DNA of 64,000 nucleotides from an uncultured Flavobacteriales bacterium (GTDB lineage: Bacteria; Bacteroidota; Bacteroidia; Flavobacteriales_D; Parvicellaceae): the NCBI GenBank assembly GCA_943787535.1, contig CALSMU010000009.1:1-64000 (forward strand), in the 5' to 3' direction. Positions 26,318-33,728 of the stretch are shown in pieces. Made by a program: the position numbers and the translations under genes. Numbering within the stretch: position 1 is the stretch's first letter; each line of letters begins with the position of its first letter. A model generated the notes under the pieces. It did no database searches and was not told the DNA's origin. It was given only the letters and a program-made list of their open reading frames with translations.

Positions 26318-27282
26318 ATACAGAAAAATGGCAGCAAGCAGAGGCGGAATTACTACTAATAAGGGTGATAATGGAAATAGACCATGCTTCAGCACCGGAG
26401 CTTGCCATGACTTTGGTTAAAGGCATTAATTTACAGAATCTATTTTGGCGTACCAACTTAAAGGCGGCTAGAATATTAATTCCAGAAACGATTAATTCAT
26501 TCAACGGGCAAAGAAATGATAACGGACATATACCTATAAATGAGTTTCTGCAACTAGCATGGGAGGGCGAAGTTCAACATTTTAATGACGTTGTACATGA
26601 TTTTACTTTAATGGCTGCTCTGTATCATTTTCATCCTCGGGATAATTATGATGATTTTGAAGGGCCGCTGGATGGTTTTGAGCCACAGCATGCTGAGGAA
26701 CGCTTTTCATTTCTTTTAGATGGATGTAGCATCAGGCACCGCTGCGGCAGACCCCAGCTCAGTTCTTGGTATAATGATTTTTCACATGTAAATAGAGTTG
26801 CCTTTTTTCTCCATCTGATTAGCGATTGCCAAGCAGATCTAAATATCGATGAATCTCTTCGCGTCAGAAATATAACTAAGCTTGATGTTTCTAGTTGTGG
26901 CCTTCTAACTTTACCGGGTTTGCATCGAATGACTAATTTAGAAGAATTGCTTTTTTCTTGCAATGACCTAACAAAGATTGACCTCAGCGATAACAGTAAT
27001 TTGGTAAGTTTGGATTGTTCTGAAAATTTATTGATTCAGCTTGATTTGAGCCACAATTCAAAAATAGAATATTTGAATTGTGCTGAAAACCAACTAGGCT
27101 CCATTGATCTGTCGATGCTGACCTATTTATTTGAGTTAGATTGTTCTGAGAGTCAGCTGACCTCCCTTGATATTACAAACAACTTGAATTTGAACTATTT
27201 GGATTGTTCCGATAATCAACTAACAGAGCAAAACAAGCAAGAAGTCAGAGAGCTTTTACCTCAAGCAATCATTGATATTTAA
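26314..27282 (+). CDS. Shuffled-family protein: head type 2 + short LRR tail
   Basis: A 322-residue cytosolic protein. The head is nearly identical to the 19464 protein. The linker is different for a short stretch (RHRCGRPQLSSWYNDF) and then returns to the shared form. The LRR part equals the first units of 19464 (LTKIDLSDNSNLVSLDCSENLL..., LTSLDITNNLNLNYLDCSDNQL) but stops there, with its own cap TEQNKQEVRELLPQAIIDI. It is either the shorter ancestor of 19464 or a version that lost the LDVSQNNAL array. It lies 9 nt before the next gene. Confidence 0.82.
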   Translation: MNTEKWQQAEAELLLIRVIMEIDHASAPELAMTLVKGINLQNLFWRTNLKAARILIPETINSFNGQRNDNGHIPINEFLQLAWEGEVQHFNDVVHDFTLMAALYHFHPRDNYDDFEGPLDGFEPQHAEERFSFLLDGCSIRHRCGRPQLSSWYNDFSHVNRVAFFLHLISDCQADLNIDESLRVRNITKLDVSSCGLLTLPGLHRMTNLEELLFSCNDLTKIDLSDNSNLVSLDCSENLLIQLDLSHNSKIEYLNCAENQLGSIDLSMLTYLFELDCSESQLTSLDITNNLNLNYLDCSDNQLTEQNKQEVRELLPQAIIDI

Positions 27283-27291
27283 AACTAAACA

Positions 27292-29928
27292 ATGACAGAA
27301 CAAGAACAACAACTAATACAGGCAATACTGCGAATAGACCATGCTTCAGCACCGGAGGTTGCAATGGCGTTGGTTAAAGACATAGACCAAACTGTGGATA
27401 ATAGGCTGCGCAAAATGGCAGAGTATGTAAAACAACTTTCATCACACCATCCAGAAGTACAGGAAATTACCGATAATCTTAACAGGTATCTTGCCTATAC
27501 TATCAATGGCACCAAAGACAATGAATATGGAAATCATCCTATTGATTTCACTGCACGGATTCTTGCTCTGCTTTTTTTCTACCCTGATAATGAACAAGAG
27601 TTTATCAATGTGGAAACAATTGGAGGTTTTGAGCCGGAGCATGCTGATGAACGGATGCATCAAGCCATACCAATATTTATTGAAGGTATATCAAATGGAA
27701 AATGGAAACTCAAGGATTACCCTGGAGAGTTGCAATGCCATCACGAAATTATAATTGCAGAGCTTGGTCAAAGAGCAGAGTCATTCCTCGAATTAAACAT
27801 TAATTTTCGAGAAGATCATAATTTTCAGCGTGCGGCTCTCGGAAATCTAAATATTGTTGATCTCATTCAAGAATATAGAATACTGGAAAAGGAAGCACCT
27901 CAGTATAATGATTCCGGGTATAATGAATATCAAGAAAAAAGAAAGGAATATCAAGAAAAAAGAAAGGCAATTAGTGCGGATGTGAAAAGATCGGTTAACA
28001 GAGGCTATATCCTGGAACATGTGGATGAAGAGCTCAAGGATTTTGAATTTGTTCGTGATGTTATACGAAATGATGGAAGCGCCTTAAAATTCGCAGGAAG
28101 CTGGCAGAAAAACGAAGAAATTCTAGTGGAGGCAATACTGGCTATGGTACGGTATAGTGGCCTGCACTGGGACTTTAGTTTATATTATGATGATCCTCTG
28201 GAAGATACATTGAGAGAGTATTTGGATACTCTCAAAGAAATTGGAAAAAACGGTAACAACGCCATTTATGAAAAACTTTTGGACGGATTGTTTTTTGAAG
28301 GAAATGATAAATATTGTGAAGGTTTCCCTTTAAAAGGTATTGATGAATGGAAAGATAAATATGCTATTTCATGGTATGAAAATAAAGCACTGGGAATATT
28401 GATCTACAGGCTGGTGCTCGACTGTCCGGCAGATGCAGAAATTCATAAAAGTCTTAACTGGGATAATCTTTGCCGGTGGTTCATTTACGCAACAGAAAAT
28501 GTTGGAGATGGAATTGAGGGGCATGACGGTCATAAACATCTGAATATGGTTGCCCCAAAAGAGTTTTTTACCAGCTGGAAATACATTAAATGGTTATTTG
28601 AATTTAGATGGGATGACGTACCTCTTTTTTGCGTATGCGATGGCTACGTTTTTGATCAGGTTCCAAATGATAAATTTTCTGATAAGCAATTCCTGTGCAA
28701 TGTTTTAATGAGTTGCAGTAAGACCAGTGCCTATTTTCCGGAAAGCAAGCTTGCGTTAATTGAAGAGCTTGCTAATGATGAAGAAGTTTCAAGATTTATT
28801 AAATACAGGGACGTAGAGATACTTGAAAAGATCAATTCCACAGCAGATCTTTCCTCGTCACAATTTGCTGAATTTCCGGATATTCAGCTGTTAAAAAGGA
28901 GTCGGAGTTTTGTGGATGTCAAGGTTTTGAAATTAAACGATTGCAAATCCCTGATGTCAATACAAAACTTAAGTGCACTTGATTTTCTGGAGGAGCTTCA
29001 GCTAAACGGTTGTAGCTCACTTGAGTCCTTAACGGGAATTGAAAATTTATCGAATATTAAAAAACTGTCACTGAACGATTGCAGTAATCTTAAATCTCTT
29101 AGCGCATTGAAGCCTTTAACTCAATTGGAATTTTTATATCTAAATGGATGTGGTGCTCTTGTTACTTTTGAAGGACTGGAAGATATAACAGAGCAAAAAC
29201 CCCCTTTCTACCGTATACTACAGCTTATAGACAGTAGTAATAATCAGGTTGTGTTCCTTCCATTAGAACTGAATGATGGTGAAGACTTACGTTCGTTAAA
29301 GGGATTGGATTTTGCAATGAACCTTTTAAAAATTTGCCCATGGTTTGGAGACGATCCAACTTTAATGTTTTTGTCAGACAGTTTACGGTCTAATAAAAAA
29401 GTTGTTTTAGAGGCAGTTAAAAACAATGTTTGCGCTTTATTTGAGGCTTCAGAAGAATTACAAAACGATTATGAGGTTTTCCTTGAGGCATTAAAATCAG
29501 ATTATGAGTATGTCTGTGAGGTTACCGATAATTTAAAAACAGAAAAAGAACTTGTCCTTAAGGCATTAAAATCAGATTATGAGCCTCAAAATGATAAATC
29601 CTTTTTCTATGATTTACCAAAAGAATTATTATCAGATATAGATTTTGCAATGGACCTTTTAAAAATTTGCCCATGGTTTGGAGACGATCCAACTAGTTGG
29701 CCAACTTTTATTTATTTGTCAGACAGTTTACAGTCTAATAAAAAAGTTGTTTTAGAGGCAGTTAAAAACAATGGATATGCTTTGGAATTTACTTCAGAAG
29801 AGTTTAGGGCAGATAGACAGGTTGTCCTGGAGGCAGTGAAACAAGCAGGAGAGGCTTTGGAGTATGCCTCAGAAGCGCTTCAAAATGATCCTGAATTAAT
29901 AGCATTGGCAGAGAAAACTAAAAAATGA
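27292..29928 (+). CDS. Shuffled-family protein: head type 1 + unique middle + LRR + DUF4116-like tail (878 aa)
   Basis: The longest family member. Residues 1-115 are head type 1. A unique helical middle follows, including the duplicated EYQEKRK segment. Residues about 520-640 carry Cys-rich LRRs (LNDCKSL, LEELQLNGCSSLESL, LNDCSNLKSL, LNGCGALVTFEGL). The last ~220 residues are DUF4116-type units (KKVVLEAVKNNxxAL, ADRQVVLEAVKQAGEALEYASEALQNDPELIALA). The segment with FAMNLLKICPWFGDDPT is present twice. The C-terminal cap matches that of the 15659 protein. It joins the LRR and DUF4116 tail types in one chain. No catalytic domain recognised. Confidence 0.75.
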   Translation: MTEQEQQLIQAILRIDHASAPEVAMALVKDIDQTVDNRLRKMAEYVKQLSSHHPEVQEITDNLNRYLAYTINGTKDNEYGNHPIDFTARILALLFFYPDNEQEFINVETIGGFEPEHADERMHQAIPIFIEGISNGKWKLKDYPGELQCHHEIIIAELGQRAESFLELNINFREDHNFQRAALGNLNIVDLIQEYRILEKEAPQYNDSGYNEYQEKRKEYQEKRKAISADVKRSVNRGYILEHVDEELKDFEFVRDVIRNDGSALKFAGSWQKNEEILVEAILAMVRYSGLHWDFSLYYDDPLEDTLREYLDTLKEIGKNGNNAIYEKLLDGLFFEGNDKYCEGFPLKGIDEWKDKYAISWYENKALGILIYRLVLDCPADAEIHKSLNWDNLCRWFIYATENVGDGIEGHDGHKHLNMVAPKEFFTSWKYIKWLFEFRWDDVPLFCVCDGYVFDQVPNDKFSDKQFLCNVLMSCSKTSAYFPESKLALIEELANDEEVSRFIKYRDVEILEKINSTADLSSSQFAEFPDIQLLKRSRSFVDVKVLKLNDCKSLMSIQNLSALDFLEELQLNGCSSLESLTGIENLSNIKKLSLNDCSNLKSLSALKPLTQLEFLYLNGCGALVTFEGLEDITEQKPPFYRILQLIDSSNNQVVFLPLELNDGEDLRSLKGLDFAMNLLKICPWFGDDPTLMFLSDSLRSNKKVVLEAVKNNVCALFEASEELQNDYEVFLEALKSDYEYVCEVTDNLKTEKELVLKALKSDYEPQNDKSFFYDLPKELLSDIDFAMDLLKICPWFGDDPTSWPTFIYLSDSLQSNKKVVLEAVKNNGYALEFTSEEFRADRQVVLEAVKQAGEALEYASEALQNDPELIALAEKTKK

Positions 29929-30135
29929 CAGAACAAGAACAAGAACAAGAACAAGAGCAAGAGCAAGAACAACATCTAATAAAAGCAATACTGCGAATAG
30001 ACCAGGAACCGATGGGTGATTTTGAGCCACAAATATCAAGCATGCCTCATCCTAGTATCTGGTATAATGAATTTCGACAATGCAATTCAATTTCATTCTT
30101 TCTTTCACTTGTTGGAGATTGTCCTGCTGGTACCA
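29925..30135 (+). pseudogene. Decayed shuffled-family gene (head and linker fragment)
   Basis: It starts MTEQEQ followed by an expanded EQ repeat, then HLIKAILRIDQEP. It jumps directly to the linker (GDFEPQ, IWYNEFRQCNSISFFLSLVGDCPAG) that matches the 19464 gene (SDWYNEFPQCNSISFFLSLVGDCPAD). About 100 head residues and the tail are missing. The frame stays open to 30332, but beyond 30135 it reads antisense to the probable small RNA and resembles nothing in the family. Confidence 0.75.
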
Positions 30136-30141
30136 ATAGAA

Positions 30142-30170
30142 TAAAAAAACCACACCTCTATTGGGTGTGG
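30142..30170 (-). terminator. Intrinsic terminator of the candidate small RNA
   Basis: On the minus strand a 7-bp stem CCACACC / GGTGTGG is followed by seven T residues (complement of 30143-30149). The + strand lacks a T-tract after the stem, so the terminator works for the minus strand only. Confidence 0.75.
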
Positions 30171-30282
30171 CTGCCTTTAGTTTCTAATGAACTTAAGGAC
30201 TTTATTTATTCCTCTTTTCTTGGTTGGCTTTTACCTTTAGTCTATATTGAACCTAGGATGTTTTCTTTTCTTCCGTATTCTT
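30142..30282 (-). ncRNA. Candidate small RNA (about 141 nt)
   Basis: On the minus strand a consensus promoter (30319-30289) predicts a start near 30282, and an intrinsic terminator ends near 30142. No ORF with a sensible start fits between them. The transcript contains two imperfect repeats, each with AAGAAAAGA, then a GTTCA block and ACTAAAGG. I do not recognise the RNA class. No cas, TnpB/IscB or reverse-transcriptase gene lies nearby. Confidence 0.55.
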
Positions 30283-30288
30283 ATAACA

Positions 30289-30319
30289 CAAATATACGAC
30301 AAATAACAGGACAGAGCAA
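30289..30319 (-). promoter_or_regulatory. Consensus Bacteroidota promoter on the minus strand
   Basis: Minus-strand TTG (30319-30317), a 20-bp spacer and TATATTTG (30296-30289), the same geometry as the promoters at 9451 and 41570. It faces into the decayed family gene, where no minus-strand protein gene exists. Confidence 0.7.
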
Positions 30320-30480
30320 GAACTACAACTAATACAGGCAATACTGCGCAGCAATTGATAAGAGTCACAACACACTAGTAAAATTATTAAACATTGACCA
30401 CAAAAACCCTCATATCATCCTCTAAAAACTGGCTAGATACCTCAAGTAATCATTGATATTTAAAACTAAACAATGACAGA
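30312..30480 (+). repeat. Family remnants in the gap before 30577
   Basis: The 30333-30576 gap has no gene. It holds two fragments of family DNA: 30314-30343 matches the start region (CAACTAATACAGGCAATACT), and 30439-30480 matches the end of the 26314 gene plus the following ATGACAGAACA start. These are left-overs of lost copies. Confidence 0.65.
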
Positions 30481-30576
30481 ACATGTATGTTTTAAATGTT
30501 ACAGTTACATCCGCATTATATACAGCGGCTTATTACAGGGTAAAATTAATATATTTTAATTAACATACACAAAGTA

Positions 30577-31452
30577 ATGAAAAGGAAAGATCACAACATA
30601 AAGCTCCAAGACCCCATATTTACCTATATGGTGGGTGAACAACGGGTCAGCAACATCGCCGAGCTCGACCTTTCTGCAAGAAGTATAAAAAGCTTTGAGG
30701 GTATGAAACACTTCACTAACCTGATCAAACTATCGGTAAACGACAACCCCTGCTGGGAAATCGATTTGAGTAAAAACAGGGCACTGCGGGAGCTGGCATG
30801 TTCCAACAGGCAACAGAATATGAGCGTAAATTGTACAGCCCGTCTCGAGTATCTACAATGCAACCGCGACGATCTCGATACAATACTGTGCGATCGTGCT
30901 TCATTAAAGAGGCTTTCGCTTCATGCCCTTTTGCCCGAAGCAGCATTGCCGAAGGTTATTTCAGAGCTGCATAATCTCCAAAACCTTGAAGTGATTCGGA
31001 TGGGACTGTCGGATCTTTCTGCAATTTATTCGCTTAAGGAGCTGAAGTCATTGGATCTTGCCTTCAACAGACTCTCTGAGCTGCCCTCCGAGATTATCTC
31101 AATGGATCTGGTCGAGCTGAGATTAAGGGGCAATCCGTTCAATGAGCTTCCCGAATCGCTGCACGACGAATACAAAGTTGTTCTGGAGCTGAGCTATGGT
31201 CAGGCATTGCTTCCTGACGGAACAACCGACGAGCTCTGGACCGAACAGGACTTTTACCTTACACACCGAACAACCGACGATCAAACAATTCATGAGCGAG
31301 CTAACGGTCAGCTGAACTGCGATGTCCACATTGTTCACGAATGGGATGTACGGGAGCTTCTTGTAAAAATAAATTCAGTTTACGACAAGCAATTCAGCCC
31401 ATCACCAGAACCGATCATTAGCTACGATACACCAGACGGCCTGCCGTTTTAG
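30577..31452 (+). CDS. LRR protein unrelated to the shuffled heads (291 aa)
   Basis: A cytosolic protein with LRR units through residues 25-200: IAELDLSARSIKSFEGMKHFTNLIKLSVNDN, LRELACSN, LQNLEVIRMGLSDLSAIYS and LKSLDLAFNRLSELPSEI. It has its own N-terminus (MKRKDHNIKLQDPIF), lacks the family head and cap, and is richer in G+C than the array. The C-terminal 90 residues are a separate, acidic region ending SYDTPDGLPF. It is probably an independent cargo gene of the element. Confidence 0.78.
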   Translation: MKRKDHNIKLQDPIFTYMVGEQRVSNIAELDLSARSIKSFEGMKHFTNLIKLSVNDNPCWEIDLSKNRALRELACSNRQQNMSVNCTARLEYLQCNRDDLDTILCDRASLKRLSLHALLPEAALPKVISELHNLQNLEVIRMGLSDLSAIYSLKELKSLDLAFNRLSELPSEIISMDLVELRLRGNPFNELPESLHDEYKVVLELSYGQALLPDGTTDELWTEQDFYLTHRTTDDQTIHERANGQLNCDVHIVHEWDVRELLVKINSVYDKQFSPSPEPIISYDTPDGLPF

Positions 31453-31566
31453 AAAATTTTCGAGCGTTCAAAAGAACTTAGCACCTCTATAAAACAAGAA
31501 ATTCCTTATGTCATATCTCCATAACTTACTTTAAAAATATAGATTTCTTTAGCCTTTTTAATCGAA

Positions 31567-31607
31567 AAACGTCGTTTGAACGCGAATTACGGAGTAAAAC
31601 GACGTTT
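31567..31607. repeat. Inverted repeat in the 31453-31743 gap
   Basis: AAACGTCGTTT (31567-31577) and AAACGACGTTT (31597-31607) are perfect inverted copies 19 nt apart; a smaller CGGC...GCCG hairpin follows at about 31610-31624. The rest of the gap shows no gene. The repeat could be a binding site or a structure in a 3' UTR; there is no T-tract directly after it. Confidence 0.55.
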
Positions 31608-31679
31608 AACGGCATTCAACGCCGCATTAAGGTTATTTTTTTTGAAAATGGAATAGGGATAGGTAAAATGAAAAATAAA

Positions 31680-31707
31680 AAAGGTCAAGCAGTTTTGCTT
31701 AACCTTT
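31680..31707 (-). terminator. Terminator of the small minus-strand operon
   Basis: On the minus strand an 11-bp stem (one mismatch) AAGGTTAAGCA / TGCTTGACCTT is followed by TTTTTTATTTTT. It lies 36 nt after the stop of the 31744-31893 gene. Confidence 0.75.
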
Positions 31708-31743
31708 AGGTCTGAATAATGAAACTGAAAGAGTGCTGATTAT

Positions 31744-31893
31744 TTACATTCCCATATCCTTAAAATCTCCTATCATTATTTTACTTAATCTTAACAATGC
31801 AGTTACTCCTGCAACAATAATTACTGCTCCAATCATTGTCTTTACAATTTTTTGAATCTCTTCATTAGAAGATTTAGTCTTTTCCGTTTTCAT
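31744..31893 (-). CDS. Single-span membrane protein (49 aa)
   Basis: From ATG 31893 the product starts MKTEKTKSSNEEIQKIVKTM, then has one membrane span (GAVIIVAGVTALL) and a short tail RLSKIMIGDFKDMGM. Its start overlaps the end of the 31874 gene by 20 nt. It is the last gene of a three-gene minus-strand operon closed by a terminator. Family unknown; small and easily missed. Confidence 0.6.
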   Translation of the reverse strand: MKTEKTKSSNEEIQKIVKTMIGAVIIVAGVTALLRLSKIMIGDFKDMGM

Positions 31894-32083
31894 TTTCTAC
31901 AGGTTTAATTCTAGTTATCTTTGGTTGTGCGCTTCTCATAACAGATGCGGAAATTGCTACTCCCAATAGTATTACTCCTCCCACAATTATAAATTTTAAC
32001 CAAGGGTTTGATCCTGGGTGATTCGTGCCGTTGCTTTTTGCGATGAAGCTTGGCAACTGATCTATTGGCATTGGTGTTTTCAT
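31874..32083 (-). CDS. Single-span membrane protein (69 aa)
   Basis: N-terminal soluble half (MKTPMPIDQLPSFIAKSNG...), one transmembrane helix (FIIVGGVILLGVAISASV) and a charged end. ATG 32083 overlaps the stop of the zinc-ribbon gene (ATGA, 32080-32083), and its own end overlaps the 31744 gene. The three form one translated unit. Function unknown; perhaps a membrane accessory of the element. Confidence 0.6.
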   Translation of the reverse strand: MKTPMPIDQLPSFIAKSNGTNHPGSNPWLKFIIVGGVILLGVAISASVMRSAQPKITRIKPVENENGKD

Positions 32084-32508
32084 CGTTTAAATATTTTTAT
32101 CATTTTAATATTATCTAGAAAGAATATACAGTAGTAGTAATTGTATGTATAGTAGTATTCAATGCTATCCGTTTCGGATTTCCCTATATGATATCCGAAT
32201 TTGAATCCGTCTGCCTTGAGTATAGCATAATGCCTATCGACATGTTTGGTATTTCTTTCCGATTTATAGTGTTTGTTCAGAACGTTATCATTTTTCAATA
32301 AAATTTTTTCTACGCTAATTCTATTTTTATTCTTGGACTTTCTCTTTCCATGGTTATAACCATAATTAGCATGTTGATTGTTGAGGTAAACTTTATCTCT
32401 TCTTGATGGAATAAATGAATGACCGCATCCACAAATACAAATCCTCTCTGCAATAGGCCGAGGAGCAGGAGTTATAGGTCCTCCCGTTAAGCGTTTATCA
32501 ATTGTCAT
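32080..32508 (-). CDS. Zinc-ribbon-like small protein of mobile element
   Basis: A 142-residue basic protein. Residues 23-35 carry CICGCGHSFIPSR, a Cys-rich knuckle, and YLNNQHANYGYNHGKRK follows; this looks like the treble-clef or ribbon proteins common in Bacteroidota integrative elements. The C-terminus is aromatic and Tyr-rich (YYYTYNYYYC). It is transcribed divergently from the HTH regulator at 32583, from an intergenic region where both promoters overlap. It may be a nucleic-acid-binding partner of excision or regulation; the role is inferred only. Confidence 0.6.
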   Translation of the reverse strand: MTIDKRLTGGPITPAPRPIAERICICGCGHSFIPSRRDKVYLNNQHANYGYNHGKRKSKNKNRISVEKILLKNDNVLNKHYKSERNTKHVDRHYAILKADGFKFGYHIGKSETDSIEYYYTYNYYYCIFFLDNIKMIKIFKR

Positions 32509-32532
32509 AAAAAAAATACTTTACTGTTATTA

Positions 32533-32563
32533 TTGCAAATATATTACATTATTGTTACATTTA
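32533..32563. promoter_or_regulatory. Overlapping divergent promoters
   Basis: For the + strand, TTG 32533-32535, a 20-bp spacer and TACATTTA 32556-32563 precede the 32583 gene. For the minus strand, TATATTTG (32543-32536) serves the 32508 gene. A direct repeat TTACATTA / TTACATTT (32545-32562) lies across them and could be the site where the divergent HTH regulator binds. Confidence 0.6.
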
Positions 32564-32582
32564 CAGAATAAACTAAATTATT

Positions 32583-33500
32583 ATGACTGCTCACCAACAT
32601 GATCTTGATAGATTACCACAATATATCGCAGAGCTAAAACTGAACGAACCTAGCTATCTAAAAGAGTTTTCCGAACGTAAATACAAACCAAGCGAGTTAG
32701 GAATCTCAGCAAGAAACATTAATAATTGGAGTGATAATAGCTTACTTCCTGTAGCTAAAAAGAAAGGATGGCATAAATTTAATCTTACAGAATGTGTTTG
32801 GCTCAAAATAATTCTTCACCTGCGAGAGCTGAATATTAACCTAGATGCAATTCGAATAATCAAAGAGTCTTTGTTCAGTAAACCTGACTTCGTCGAGCTA
32901 ATGGAGGAACATGATATCTTTAAAGAACTAAAAGGTGCATTCGAAGTCAATGATTACGAAAACGTTTCGGAAATTATCGATTCAGATGATTTTAAGGATT
33001 CTATGCGAGAAGAAAAAATGACAGTGCTTGACTCATTGATTATAGATTTAATAGTGACCAGGAGCAATTTCAGGTTGCTATTTAATAACAATGGAGATGT
33101 TATGACTCATAAAGACAATTATGATGAATACCTAAAATCATTTCCTGAGTACCGACAGTTTATACGATCAACGCACGTGTCAGTTTCTCTCAATCAAGTT
33201 CTTTTTGAGATTACTAATGAATTGATTGAAGATGATCATTTAGTCACTTTACAAATACTTTCAGACCCTGAAAAAAAAATCATTCAATTGATCAGAGAGA
33301 AGGGAACAAAAAAAGCGGAAATATCATTCGCGTCAGACGACTCGCCGCAAATGATAAAGATTACGAATCAAAATAAATTGGATAGTGCAGCGAGGGTTAA
33401 AGAATTACTAATGGATGGCGGATATCAAGACATTAAAATAACCACTCAAAATGGCAAGGTGGTATGTTTTGAGAATACGCGAAAAATAAAACTTGGATAA
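32583..33500 (+). CDS. MerR-like HTH regulator of the element
   Basis: A 305-residue protein. Residues about 30-95 match a MerR-type winged HTH: YKPSELGISARNINNWSDNSLLP, then GWHKFNLTECVWLKIILHLRELNINLDAIR. The remainder is helical followed by a small alpha/beta end (AEISFASDDSPQMIKI, VVCFENTRKIK). It has a good promoter of its own and is divergent from the zinc-ribbon operon. Its position between that operon and the recombinase fits control of excision or of the element's genes. Confidence 0.72.
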   Translation: MTAHQHDLDRLPQYIAELKLNEPSYLKEFSERKYKPSELGISARNINNWSDNSLLPVAKKKGWHKFNLTECVWLKIILHLRELNINLDAIRIIKESLFSKPDFVELMEEHDIFKELKGAFEVNDYENVSEIIDSDDFKDSMREEKMTVLDSLIIDLIVTRSNFRLLFNNNGDVMTHKDNYDEYLKSFPEYRQFIRSTHVSVSLNQVLFEITNELIEDDHLVTLQILSDPEKKIIQLIREKGTKKAEISFASDDSPQMIKITNQNKLDSAARVKELLMDGGYQDIKITTQNGKVVCFENTRKIKLG

Positions 33501-33577
33501 ATTACCGTAGAAGGCGGAAGCAAAATAAATCGGCTACTTATCAAACAAATGAAAGATAGACGCATCCTCTAAAAGCA

Positions 33578-33727
33578 ATGGATGAAAACAAATTAACAAA
33601 AAGAAGAAATGAAGTCATAGATAAACTGAAAAAACAATTAAAGCTGAAAAAGAAAGACGCTATAAAAATTGTGAAGTCACTTGAGTCCTATTGTGAACTA
33701 ATAATTCACACAATGAATAATAAGTAG
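33578..33727 (+). CDS. Small basic helical protein (49 aa)
   Basis: ATG 33578 starts MDENKLTKRRNEVIDKLKKQ and the product is Lys-rich and helical throughout. The stop lies 1 nt before the ATG of the serine recombinase, so it is co-translated with it. Such a protein could be a recombination directionality factor or a small DNA-binding helper; only size, charge and position support this. Confidence 0.55.
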   Translation: MDENKLTKRRNEVIDKLKKQLKLKKKDAIKIVKSLESYCELIIHTMNNK

Positions 33728-33728
33728 T

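Noticed and set aside
18010-29928. Polymorphic toxin/immunity array
   Set aside because: There are no secretion signals, no conserved pre-toxin module and no toxin domains at the C-termini; the variable parts are binding repeats with a common cap. The resemblance is limited to a constant N-terminus with variable C-terminus.
30142-30282. tracrRNA, OMEGA RNA or retron RNA
   Set aside because: No Cas9, IscB/TnpB or reverse transcriptase gene lies in the window. The RNA is therefore reported only as an unclassified candidate.
30136-30332. C-terminal extension of the 29925 ORF as a real protein domain
   Set aside because: After the linker fragment the frame crosses a terminator and promoter of the opposite strand and shows no similarity to family tails, so it looks accidental.
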